NCBI GenBank assembly: GCA_030652995.1
Contig: JAUSAG010000036.1
Coordinates: 76,349 to 140,348 of the forward strand
Direction of reading: 5' to 3'
Source: Methylotenera sp.
Lineage (GTDB): Bacteria > Pseudomonadota > Gammaproteobacteria > Burkholderiales > Methylophilaceae
DNA: 64,000 nt
The translations under genes were made by a program, and so were the position numbers. Below the pieces are notes generated by a model. That model was not told where the DNA came from, searched no databases, and was given only the letters and a program-made list of their open reading frames with translations. How positions within the stretch are numbered: position 1 is the first letter of the stretch; every line of letters starts with the position of its first letter. Positions 1 through 7,698 of the stretch are shown piece after piece.

Positions 1-182
1 ATTCGGTAGCTCAGTTTAATGAGAGTCAAATCACTTTCACACCGCTTGCAATGGATAAAAATGGTGCTTTAATCAAGCAGATTATTAAAGCAAATAACGG
101 CAAACTTTTGATTCAGGGCGTTGATATCAGTTATTTGTTAAGGATGCTGAGTAACCCATTTGAGCCAGTTATTGCGCCATAA
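1..182 (+). CDS. C-terminal end of an unidentified protein
   Basis: An open frame enters from the left edge (first full codon at base 3) and ends at TAA 180-182, giving about 59 residues ending NPFEPVIAP. I do not recognise the family. The stretch alternates charged and hydrophobic residues and has no membrane segment. The start lies outside the window. The frame is uninterrupted and its codon use resembles the neighbouring genes, so a real gene end is likely. Confidence 0.55.
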   Translation, partial: SVAQFNESQITFTPLAMDKNGALIKQIIKANNGKLLIQGVDISYLLRMLSNPFEPVIAP

Positions 183-293
183 CGGCATTGAGCTTGGTAA
201 GCCGGATTTATAGAGGTTAGGGATTTGGTGGATATGCTGTAACTATTAACGCCTAAAAGTAGGCTATTGGTAGCTAGCATTAACGTATCCAGT

Positions 294-509
294 TTAAGAT
301 TTGTTTCTTAGCGGCTCCAGCAGAGGAGAGAGCCCGTTATGGTCGATTTCCTGCATCAACTGCAATAATCGCCCCAGCTCTCCAGAAGGAAATCCGTCGC
401 GCGCAAACCAGTTTAAATAGTTGCCAGGTAAATCAGCAATGAGGCGGCCTTTGTATTTGCCATAAGGCATCGCCAATGTGACCAAGCGTTGTAAGTCTTC
501 TGAGTTCAT
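294..509 (-). CDS. DUF3820 family small protein
   Basis: A 71-residue protein carrying the hallmark of DUF3820: MPYGKYKGRLIADLP at about residues 14-28, followed by a YLNWFARDGFP segment. Family members are short proteins of unknown biochemical role; some are annotated as putative quorum-sensing-regulated factors, an annotation I would not rely on. The length matches the family. It stands alone, upstream (on the minus strand) of the end of the first gene, with no operon partner in view. Confidence 0.8.
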   Translation of the reverse strand: MNSEDLQRLVTLAMPYGKYKGRLIADLPGNYLNWFARDGFPSGELGRLLQLMQEIDHNGLSPLLEPLRNKS

Positions 510-605
510 ATTGACATTTTAATCAGAAAGGTAACAACTATAAGGTAATTGGCGGATTATTTGAAATTGAGGGAATCGTTTAGGCATAGCGCCTACAAAA
601 GAATT

Positions 606-635
606 GTAGTGTGAGCATTGATATGCTCACACTAC
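606..635 (-). terminator. Hairpin downstream of tRNA-Asp
   Basis: A perfect 12-bp inverted repeat, GTAGTGTGAGCA (606-617) and TGCTCACACTAC (624-635), with a 6-nt loop, begins 6 bases beyond the 3' end of the minus-strand tRNA-Asp. On that strand it is followed by AATTCTTTTG, a modest T-rich tail. The position and strength fit termination or 3'-end processing of the tRNA transcript. Confidence 0.6.
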
Positions 636-641
636 GTTTGC

Positions 642-718
642 TGGCGGAGCGGACGGGACTCGAACCCGCGACCTCCTGCGTGACAGGCAGGCATTCTAAC
701 CAACTGAACTACCACTCC
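642..718 (-). tRNA. tRNA-Asp (GTC)
   Basis: Read on the minus strand it runs from GGAGTGG to an encoded CCA (complement of 642-644), 77 bases. The anticodon stem-loop CTGCCTGTCACGCAGG places GTC as anticodon, and the T arm holds GGTTCGAGTCC. The acceptor stem pairs GGAGTGG with CCGCTCC apart from a G-U type position. It is co-oriented with tRNA-Val 55 bases upstream, so the two are probably one transcript. Confidence 0.95.
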
Positions 719-773
719 TTAAAACATACGTATTGATAAAGCTAATACGATTTTAGTCACTGCACTGGTTTTT

Positions 774-849
774 TGGTGGGTGCTAACGGGGTCGAACCGC
801 TGACATTCGCCTTGTAAGGGCGACGCTCTACCAACTGAGCTAAGCACCC
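774..849 (-). tRNA. tRNA-Val (TAC)
   Basis: On the minus strand it runs from GGGTGCTTAGCTCAG to an encoded CCA, 76 bases. The anticodon loop CCCTTACAAGG gives TAC, reading GUA/GUG valine codons. The T arm holds GGTTCGACCCC. It lies upstream of tRNA-Asp in the same direction. No integrase or direct repeat sits beside it, so it does not appear to be an attachment site here. Confidence 0.95.
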
Positions 850-1206
850 GCTTAACCAATGAGGTCGGCATATTACAACATATTATGAATATTTTCCAGC
901 TAGTTTTATCATCTGATTACCGTGATTTAATTTTAAGAAGCGTAAGCACAGTAAATTTCCCATATTTTGCCAAGATCGAAAATAACATTTTATTTTAATC
1001 CGTTCAGAGCGAGCTGCCCCTACGCCACTTGGGTAATTTCGCTTCGCTGGCTTGAATGAACGCACTGTTTGTGACATATTACTTATCGCCTTGAGTTTTG
1101 TACTCCAAATAGGTGAGTGTCTTGGTAAACATGTGCCATTTAATGGTAAGGCGGGGTGGGTCTTTTGGAAGTTATGTTCGGTTAATCTCGGAACTTGGGC
1201 TAAATA
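850..1206. other. Non-coding interval before narX
   Basis: This interval holds the tRNA promoter on one side and the leader of narX on the other. I see no convincing gene: the only open frame over 60 codons (minus strand, 883-1077) has no family resemblance and no ribosome site. Around 1091-1111 there is an imperfect inverted motif TTGAGT...ACTCCAA that could be a regulator site, but it fits no consensus well enough to name. Confidence 0.35.
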
Positions 1207-2661
1207 ATGATCAGGTTAAAAATTCGTGACAAAATCATCGGCTTACTGGTGTTTTATTTTCTAGTTGCTTTAGTAGCTATTGGCTCTACATTGCTGGTGT
1301 CATGGCGGTTGGAAGGCGGGGCGGCGGCCATTAACGATGCCGGGCGCGAGCGTATGCGTTCATATCGTATTGCCTATTTGCTGGAGCAACAGGTTAAGCA
1401 ACCGACTTTGCCCCTGCGTCGTGACATTGAGCAGGAAATCGTTTTATTCGAGGCAACCTTGAGTGAGTTGGAGTTAGGCAACCCCCAGCGACCGCTTTCC
1501 CTACCAAAAGATGTTGATGTTAAAATGCAGATGACACAACTGCGCCAGACATGGCAGACCAGTATTCATCCGCACATTACGCAGATTCTTAATACGACTA
1601 GTATCGCCGAACAAGAAGCGCTGTTGATACGGTATCGACCGATGCTTGAGCGCTTTGTTAGCGGCATTAACGAACTGGTATCCATGGTGGAGCGCAGTAA
1701 TGCGCATGCGACCTCTTTGCTACGTTTTCTACAGATTGCTTTGGTCAGCCTAGCCCTTTTAGGTACCGTGTTGCTGGTTTACTTGTTTTCGCACATGGTG
1801 GTACGTCCAGTGACGCGGTTGCGTGAAGGGATTAAACGTATGGCACAGGCGGATTTTGATGTGCGTTTGCCTGTCACCAGCCAAGACGAGCTTGGTGAAT
1901 TGGCCAGTGGATTTAATCGTATGGCAGATCAGTTGCAGGATATTTATGCCACCTTAGAGCAGCGCGTAGAGGAAAAAACGCGTAGCATTGAAGCGAAAAA
2001 TAAAGAATTAGCCGCGCTAGATAAAGAAATGGCCGTTTCTGAAGAGCGCAATCTGTTAGCGCAGGAGTTGCATGACAGCATTGCACAATCGTTGGCTTTT
2101 CTTAACATTCAGGTGCAGTTGTTGCAAGATGATTTGCAGAAAGATCATATTGCCGAGGCGATGAAAGGGTTGGCGCAAATCCGTGAAGGCGTACAGGAAA
2201 GTTATGATGATGTCCGAGAGTTGTTAGTGCACTTTCGCTCACGTATAGGTAGCACAGATTTACAAACCGCTATTCGCAGTGCATTAGAGAAGTTTGAAGG
2301 ACAAACAGGCATTAAAACTGCTTTTAACGTAAGTGGGAATGTGCCTCTGTTGCAACCTGAGCAAGTGCTGCAAGTGATGCGCATTGTGCAGGAATCACTT
2401 TCTAATGTGCGTAAACACGCGAAAGCCAGCCAAGTTGAGGTGAAACTAGGTTGTGCTCAACGTTGCACTATTGATATCCGTGACAATGGCGTAGGTTTTG
2501 ATGCAGCGCAAGATGCGGGCGATAGCCATGTAGGGTTGCGTATTATGCGTGAACGCGCGCATCGTATTGGCGCTGAGTTATTTTTTGATTCAGAACTAAA
2601 TAAGGGAACGCTTATTGGCCTTATACTTCCTGTAACTGCACAAGAAAATAAAATTACATGA
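1207..2661 (+). CDS. narX: Nitrate/nitrite sensor histidine kinase NarX
   Basis: A 484-residue membrane sensor kinase. A first membrane segment (about 10-31) is followed by a nitrate-binding P-box-like helix (about 40-56, INDAGRERMRSYRIA), a periplasmic helical region, a second membrane segment (about 173-195), a HAMP linker (about 195-250), the HisKA_3 dimerisation helix with the phospho-acceptor H289 in ELHDS, and an ATPase domain with an N box near 400 (SLSNVRKHAK) and a DNGVGFD box near 426. It overlaps narL by 4 bases, so the pair is translationally coupled. E. coli NarX is about 600 residues; the central cysteine-containing module between HAMP and kinase is nearly absent here. The P-box supports nitrate sensing over a generic role. 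Confidence 0.9.
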   Translation: MIRLKIRDKIIGLLVFYFLVALVAIGSTLLVSWRLEGGAAAINDAGRERMRSYRIAYLLEQQVKQPTLPLRRDIEQEIVLFEATLSELELGNPQRPLSLPKDVDVKMQMTQLRQTWQTSIHPHITQILNTTSIAEQEALLIRYRPMLERFVSGINELVSMVERSNAHATSLLRFLQIALVSLALLGTVLLVYLFSHMVVRPVTRLREGIKRMAQADFDVRLPVTSQDELGELASGFNRMADQLQDIYATLEQRVEEKTRSIEAKNKELAALDKEMAVSEERNLLAQELHDSIAQSLAFLNIQVQLLQDDLQKDHIAEAMKGLAQIREGVQESYDDVRELLVHFRSRIGSTDLQTAIRSALEKFEGQTGIKTAFNVSGNVPLLQPEQVLQVMRIVQESLSNVRKHAKASQVEVKLGCAQRCTIDIRDNGVGFDAAQDAGDSHVGLRIMRERAHRIGAELFFDSELNKGTLIGLILPVTAQENKIT

Positions 2662-3323
2662 AGCCTATTCGCGTTTTAATTGTTGACGACCACACGCTGT
2701 TTCGTAGTGGCATCAAACTATTGTTAGAGCGGCAAACAGGTTTTGAGGTGGTGGGTGAAGCGGGCGATGGCTTGGAGGGTGTGAAGCGCGCCAAGCAACT
2801 CAAGCCAGATGTGGTCTTGCTGGATTTACATATGCCAGGAACCAGTGGGCTGGAGGCTATTCCGTTGCTACGGGAGGAAGCACCGCAAGCTCAAGTGATT
2901 ATGCTTACCGTGTCCGAAGATGCTGATGATTTACTAGAAGCATTACGCGCCGGCGCACGTGGATATTTATTAAAAAACATAGAGATGGACTTCCTATTGG
3001 ATTCCATACGCCGCGCGGCAGCAGGTGAATCAGTCATGTCTGCTCAAATGGCAGGTAAGCTGGCTGATACAATACGCACCCCACAATCTGACTCGGCTAA
3101 ACCAGAGTCTAGTCTAGGGAAACTCACGCCACGTGAACGTGAAGTTATTGCCATGTTAGCCAGTGGCGCGAGTAATAAGGAAATCGCCCGTACGCTTGAT
3201 TTAGCTGAATCTACCGTTAAAATTCATGTGCAAGGCATATTACGTAAACTCAACTTAGCCAGCCGCGTACAGGCTGCGGTGTATGCTGTTGAGCATGGTT
3301 TGGTGCTTGAGAAGCCTAACTGA
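2658..3323 (+). CDS. narL: Nitrate/nitrite response regulator NarL
   Basis: A 221-residue two-domain regulator. The receiver holds the acidic pair D10-D11, the phospho-acceptor D56 (LLDLHMP), a conserved Thr near 84 and Lys near 106. The C-terminal LuxR-type helix-turn-helix begins LTPREREVIAMLASG with ASNKEIARTLDLAESTVKIHV. The start overlaps the narX stop (ATGA), indicating a cognate pair. Its position just upstream of narK and narGHJI suggests it controls them in response to nitrate. NarP would look similar; with narX adjacent, NarL is the better name. Confidence 0.9.
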   Translation: MKPIRVLIVDDHTLFRSGIKLLLERQTGFEVVGEAGDGLEGVKRAKQLKPDVVLLDLHMPGTSGLEAIPLLREEAPQAQVIMLTVSEDADDLLEALRAGARGYLLKNIEMDFLLDSIRRAAAGESVMSAQMAGKLADTIRTPQSDSAKPESSLGKLTPREREVIAMLASGASNKEIARTLDLAESTVKIHVQGILRKLNLASRVQAAVYAVEHGLVLEKPN

Positions 3324-3346
3324 AGTAGCTGCTGAATAGCTATTTA

Positions 3347-3360
3347 TTGATACACGTCAA
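3347..3360 (+). promoter_or_regulatory. FNR/CRP-family site upstream of the FAD hydroxylase gene
   Basis: TTGATACACGTCAA matches the FNR palindrome TTGAT-N4-ATCAA at 9 of 10 positions. Its centre (3353.5) is about 67 bases before the start codon, leaving room for a class II promoter with a start site near 3395. Candidate -10 sequences around 3377-3387 are poor, so the site is suggestive only. Confidence 0.45.
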
Positions 3361-3420
3361 TCCTGGAACATGATTTTTATCTAATGATTGCTAACTTATC
3401 AATCAGCTAGTTAAATCACC

Positions 3421-4593
3421 ATGAATTTTGACATTGCTATCGTGGGTGCAGGCCCTTCTGGATTATGCTTTGCACAATCGTTAGCAGATAGTGGCTTACG
3501 CATTGCAGTTATTGAGCGGCAATTTGAGGACGCACTTGCAAATCCTGCTTTTGATGGGCGTGAGATTGCGCTTACGCATCATTCCGCCAAGCTTATGCAA
3601 GCACTTGGGCTGTGGCAACGTATAGACCCTAGTGCTATTTCACCCTTACGTGATGCCCGCGTGCTTAATGGTTCTTCGCTATATGCCATGAAAATTGATC
3701 ACCGAGATAGCCAACAAAATGAATTGGGTTATCTCATCTCTAACTGCCTTATCCGCAAAGCCGCTTTTGAAGCGGTTAAAGTGTCCTCTAACATTACTTT
3801 GCTGACTAATGCAGACATTAGTCAAGTGAGTACCGATAATAAAGGCGCACATCTAACGCTAGCAAATGGAGAGGTGGTTGAAGCGCAACTTATTGTGGCC
3901 GCAGATAGCCGTTTTTCAGAAACACGGCGTGCGATGGGTATTGCGGCATCTCAGCATGATTTTGGCAAAACGATGATGGTCTGTGTGATGGCGCACGAGG
4001 TTTCACACCAACATGTGGCGTGGGAATGGTTTGATTATGGACAGACGCTGGCGCTATTGCCGATGAATGGCATGCGTTCGTCAGTCGTAATTACCTTGCC
4101 CGCACATGACATTCAGGGCCTGATGGCAATGACTGAAGAGGCTTTTAACCACGCCGTTGAAGTGCGCTTTAAGCACAGGCTTGGTGCCATGCGACTTGTT
4201 TCAACACGTCACGCTTACCCGCTTGTCACTGTGTATGCCGACCGCTTTGTGGCACCCCGCTTTGCCTTGATTGGTGACGCCGCCGTGGGTATGCACCCCG
4301 TCACCGCGCATGGGTTCAATTTTGGTCTGCGCGGTGCAGAGTCATTAGCCCATGAAATTAAAGTGGCATATACGTGTGGTCGCAATATTGCATCTGCTGA
4401 TTTGCTTGCGCGCTATGAAAAAACACACAAACGCGCCACGCGACCCCTGTTTTTTGCTACTCACGCCATTGCTAAACTGTATAGCAATGATGCTCTGCCA
4501 GCGCGCTTAATCCGCCGTGTTTCATTGCACATTGGCAATCGTATTTCGCCCTTCAAACGAGCGGTCGCTCACATGCTCACTGAGGTTAACTAG
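3421..4593 (+). CDS. ubiM: Ubiquinone-biosynthesis FAD hydroxylase (UbiH/UbiF/Coq6 family, probably UbiM)
   Basis: A 390-residue flavoprotein monooxygenase that would hydroxylate the ubiquinone ring using O2 and NAD(P)H. The N-terminal dinucleotide fold shows GAGPSGL at about residues 8-14 and a closing acid in VIERQ near 33. The second FAD motif RFALIGDAAVGMHPVTAHGFNFGLRGAESL (split here only as a motif at about 280-310) holds the GD box and the HP-x-x-A-x-GFN-x-G signature of the ubiquinone hydroxylases. The length is typical. It lies between narXL and narK1 and has an FNR-like site upstream, an odd setting for an oxygen-dependent enzyme. UbiM is preferred over UbiH/UbiF from overall resemblance only. 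Confidence 0.7.
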   Translation: MNFDIAIVGAGPSGLCFAQSLADSGLRIAVIERQFEDALANPAFDGREIALTHHSAKLMQALGLWQRIDPSAISPLRDARVLNGSSLYAMKIDHRDSQQNELGYLISNCLIRKAAFEAVKVSSNITLLTNADISQVSTDNKGAHLTLANGEVVEAQLIVAADSRFSETRRAMGIAASQHDFGKTMMVCVMAHEVSHQHVAWEWFDYGQTLALLPMNGMRSSVVITLPAHDIQGLMAMTEEAFNHAVEVRFKHRLGAMRLVSTRHAYPLVTVYADRFVAPRFALIGDAAVGMHPVTAHGFNFGLRGAESLAHEIKVAYTCGRNIASADLLARYEKTHKRATRPLFFATHAIAKLYSNDALPARLIRRVSLHIGNRISPFKRAVAHMLTEVN

Positions 4594-4648
4594 CCTAAAG
4601 AACTAGTTCTTTTGCTTCACTCATCCTATCCTTTTGATGCACATCACA

Positions 4649-4662
4649 TTGATTTATATCAA
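4649..4662 (+). promoter_or_regulatory. FNR binding site of the narK1K2GHJI promoter
   Basis: TTGATTTATATCAA is an exact match to the FNR consensus. With the site centred at 4655.5, a class II promoter would start transcription near 4697, and TAAACT at 4684-4689 is a plausible -10 box at the right distance. The start codon of narK1 follows at 4749. The site would switch on the nitrate block when oxygen is low. Confidence 0.8.
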
Positions 4663-4748
4663 TGTTTGCATTTACCTCGCCATTAAACTGCTCAATGCAG
4701 CAATACCGTAAAGAATGATTACGGATTATTAAGTTAAGGGGCAAATTG

Positions 4749-6017
4749 ATGGCAACACAACAATATAAAGCATGGTCGGTGGTTATTGCGAGTACGCTGG
4801 CTTTTACTGTGTGCTTCATGATCTGGATGATGTTTGCTGTTATCGGTATCCCAATCAAAGAAACTTTGGGGCTTAATGAAACCCAGTTCGGTATCTTAAT
4901 TGCTACCCCCGTATTGACGGGTTCACTTATTCGACTTCCGCTCGGCATGTGGACTGATAGGTTTGGCGGGCGCATCGTGTTCTTTATTTTGATGCTATCA
5001 ACCATCATTCCAATTTATTTAATTTCAAAATGTACAGAATACTGGCAGTTTCTGGTCACTGGTTTATTTGTGGGTGTTGCTGGAGGCTCTTTCACCGTGG
5101 GTATTGCGTATTGTGCACGCTGGTTTCCTAAAAGCCAGCAAGGCCTAGCGATGGGCATTTTTGGTGCGGGCAACACTGGTGCGGCGGTGACAAAACTGGT
5201 TGCACCGCTCATTGTTGTAGGCTTTGGCTGGGCGATGGTGCCGCAAGTGTATGCCGTCATGATGCTGATTACTGCAGTTCTTTTTTGGTTCTTCACTTTT
5301 TCCGACCCTGCACACAAGGTGGGCAAAACCATCACTATAGGCGAGCAGCTTGCCGTGCTTAAAGACCCGAAAGTATGGAAATACAGCCAGTATTACTCCA
5401 TTGTGTTTGGCGGCTATGTGGCTTTAGCACTGTGGATGACCAAATATTACATCGGTGAATATGGTTTTGATTTAAAAACCGCTGCGCTGATGGCCGCTGC
5501 ATTTAGCATTCCGGGCGGAATTCTACGTGCGGTAGGCGGCTACTATTCTGACAAATTCGGTGCGCATACTGTGACATGGTGGGTGCTTTGGGTGTCATTA
5601 GTCTGCCTGTTTTTCTTATCTTACCCACAAACACAAGTGTCGATTACTACTGTGAAAGGTCCGCAAACTTTTCATATTGGGCTGGATGCCACCATGTTCA
5701 CCATTATCATGTTTACGATGGGTATTGCGTTTGCCATCGGCAAGGCATCAGTTTTTAAATATATCGCAGACGAGTATCCGCATAACATTGGCGTAATTTC
5801 CGGCGTGGTAGGCATGGCGGGTGGGTTGGGCGGCTTCTTTCTGCCAATTATGTTCGGCGCACTATTGGATTTAACAGGTGTACGCTCATCCGCTTTTATG
5901 CTGATGTTTGGCATTATTTGGGTGTCTCTCATCTGGATGTATTGGACAGAAGTGCGTCCCGTAAAAATCAGCCGTCATCACGAACGTCAAGCCGCAAAAA
6001 AAGATGTTTCAATTTAG
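4749..6017 (+). CDS. narK1: Nitrate/nitrite transporter, NarK1 type
   Basis: A 422-residue MFS transporter with about 12 membrane segments. The nitrate-porter signature is seen as GVAGGSFTVGIAYCARWFP near residue 110 and again as a second glycine-rich signature (GVVGMAGGLGGFFLP) in the C-terminal half. A TTG lies at 4746 just before it, but ATG 4749 sits 7 bases after AAGGGG and is the better start. NarK1-type proteins are thought to be nitrate/proton symporters that start nitrate uptake. It is the first gene after an exact FNR site and is followed after 11 bases by narK2, a pair found as a natural fusion in some other bacteria. Confidence 0.88.
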   Translation: MATQQYKAWSVVIASTLAFTVCFMIWMMFAVIGIPIKETLGLNETQFGILIATPVLTGSLIRLPLGMWTDRFGGRIVFFILMLSTIIPIYLISKCTEYWQFLVTGLFVGVAGGSFTVGIAYCARWFPKSQQGLAMGIFGAGNTGAAVTKLVAPLIVVGFGWAMVPQVYAVMMLITAVLFWFFTFSDPAHKVGKTITIGEQLAVLKDPKVWKYSQYYSIVFGGYVALALWMTKYYIGEYGFDLKTAALMAAAFSIPGGILRAVGGYYSDKFGAHTVTWWVLWVSLVCLFFLSYPQTQVSITTVKGPQTFHIGLDATMFTIIMFTMGIAFAIGKASVFKYIADEYPHNIGVISGVVGMAGGLGGFFLPIMFGALLDLTGVRSSAFMLMFGIIWVSLIWMYWTEVRPVKISRHHERQAAKKDVSI

Positions 6018-6028
6018 GGAGGATGAGC

Positions 6029-7639
6029 ATGTCAACAAGTATTGATAAGTGGGATGTAGAAGACAATCACTTTTGGGAGTCTACGGGCAAGAAGATCGCC
6101 AACCGCAATCTATGGATATCAATCCCTAGCCTGTTGATGGGGTTTGCCATCTGGCTGATGTGGGGGATTATCACGGTACAAATGTCTAATCTTGGCTTCC
6201 CGTTCAAAGACGATGACTTGTTCACGCTGACGGCGATTGCTGGCTTATCAGGCGCGACGCTGCGGATTCCGGCTTCATTCTTTATTCGGCTTGCGGGTGG
6301 ACGCAATACCATTTTCCTGACCACGGCGTTGTTGATGATTCCCGCATTAGGAACAGGGATTGCATTGCAAGACAAAAATACCTCGCTGTTGACCTTCCAG
6401 ATTCTGGCATTTTTATCTGGGATTGGTGGCGGTAACTTTGCTTGCTCCATGTCTAATATCAGCACGTTTTTCCCTAAGCGTTTGCAGGGTACGGCACTGG
6501 GCTTGAATGCGGGTTTGGGTAACTTTGGTGTGACTACTATGCAAATCCTCATCCCCTTAGTCATGACGATGGGGCTGTTTGGTGTGTTGGGTGGTGATTC
6601 CTTGTCGCTCACGAAAGATTCTGGCTGGATTCTTGGTAAAATTTTGGCAGGCACAGAAACATGGATTCAAAACGCTGGTTTGGTGTGGCTGCTATTCCTG
6701 ATTCCACTGGCTTTCTTCGGCTTCTTTGGCATGAATAACCTGTTGCCGATTTCCCCGAATATTGGCAGTACGATTGCAGCATTCGTAAAAATTATTTGGC
6801 TATACGGCTTGGCGTTCCTCACGACGGCGGTCGGCTTGTATTTGTACCTGCCTGCGCCAACAGGTTTGGGTTTGCTGAACATGTGGGTGGCTCTGCCGCT
6901 GATTATCGTGGCAACCTTGGGGATCATGAAAGTGACTGCTTTTGGTGAAATGAAAGCCGGCATCAACAAGCAATTTGCGATTTTCGGTAATAAGCACACC
7001 TGGTCAATGACTGTATTGTATGTGCTGACCTTCGGTTCGTTCATCGGTTTTTCAATGGCATTGCCACTGGCGATCAAGGTTATTTTTGGCAACACCCATG
7101 TGTTTGATGTGGCTACCCAAGTGTGGGTACATGCAAAAAACCCTAACGCTATCTCGGTATTTACTTACGCCTGGATTGGCCCCTTTGTCGGTGCGTTGAT
7201 TCGCCCTGTTGGTGGCTGGATTTCTGACAAGGTGGGCGGTTCTATCGTCACGCAAGTGGTTTCTGTGGTGATGGTGGGTGCGTCTGCGTACGCAGGTTAC
7301 ATCATGATGCAGGCTTACCAATCGGCTACACCAGAAATTTATTTCAATCAGTTCCTGATTACCTTTGTGCTGCTGTTTGCCGCTACTGGCATCGGTAACG
7401 GTTCTACTTTCCGCACTGTCGGGGTGATCTTTGATCGCCTGCAAGCGGGGCCAGTATTGGGTTGGACTTCCGCGGTTGCCGCTTACGGTTCATTCATTGC
7501 GCCAGTCGTCATTGGCACGCAAGTGAAGGCGGGTTCGCCGCAAAATGCGATGTATGGTTTTGCGATTTTTTACGCACTGTGCCTGATTTTGAATTGGTGG
7601 TTTTATTTACGGGCAAATAGCGAAATTAAAAATCCATAA
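6029..7639 (+). CDS. narK2: Nitrate/nitrite antiporter, NarK2 type
   Basis: A 536-residue MFS transporter with the canonical nitrate signature GGGNFACSMSNIS followed by FFPKRLQGTALGLNAGLGN in the N-terminal half. It is longer than E. coli NarK (463 residues), with an extended loop between segments 5 and 6, as in the NarK2 group thought to exchange nitrate for nitrite. An open frame extends back to 5918 but those codons lie inside narK1; AGGGAGG at 6016-6022 is spaced 6 bases from ATG 6029, which decides the start (6023 is too close). Cotranscribed with narK1. Confidence 0.9.
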   Translation: MSTSIDKWDVEDNHFWESTGKKIANRNLWISIPSLLMGFAIWLMWGIITVQMSNLGFPFKDDDLFTLTAIAGLSGATLRIPASFFIRLAGGRNTIFLTTALLMIPALGTGIALQDKNTSLLTFQILAFLSGIGGGNFACSMSNISTFFPKRLQGTALGLNAGLGNFGVTTMQILIPLVMTMGLFGVLGGDSLSLTKDSGWILGKILAGTETWIQNAGLVWLLFLIPLAFFGFFGMNNLLPISPNIGSTIAAFVKIIWLYGLAFLTTAVGLYLYLPAPTGLGLLNMWVALPLIIVATLGIMKVTAFGEMKAGINKQFAIFGNKHTWSMTVLYVLTFGSFIGFSMALPLAIKVIFGNTHVFDVATQVWVHAKNPNAISVFTYAWIGPFVGALIRPVGGWISDKVGGSIVTQVVSVVMVGASAYAGYIMMQAYQSATPEIYFNQFLITFVLLFAATGIGNGSTFRTVGVIFDRLQAGPVLGWTSAVAAYGSFIAPVVIGTQVKAGSPQNAMYGFAIFYALCLILNWWFYLRANSEIKNP

Positions 7640-7652
7640 ATGATTGAGGTAG

Positions 7653-7672
7653 CACGAATGTTTGCATTCGTG
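7653..7672 (+). other. Intercistronic hairpin before narG
   Basis: CACGAATG (7653-7660) and CATTCGTG (7665-7672) form a perfect 8-bp stem with a 4-nt loop in the 59-bp gap between narK2 and narG. There is no T run after it, so it is not an ordinary terminator. It may stabilise the narG mRNA end or lower read-through modestly. Confidence 0.5.
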
Positions 7673-7698
7673 AAATGTAAAACGATAGGAGTAAAAAA

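Noticed and set aside
642-849. tRNA-Asp and tRNA-Val as integration sites
   Set aside because: No integrase nearby and no repeated tRNA 3' end in the window.
883-1077. A 64-codon minus-strand frame between the tRNAs and narX
   Set aside because: No ribosome site, no family likeness, and a composition typical of chance.
5918-6028. Upstream extension of narK2 to an earlier ATG
   Set aside because: These codons lie inside narK1 and AGGGAGG before ATG 6029 marks the start.
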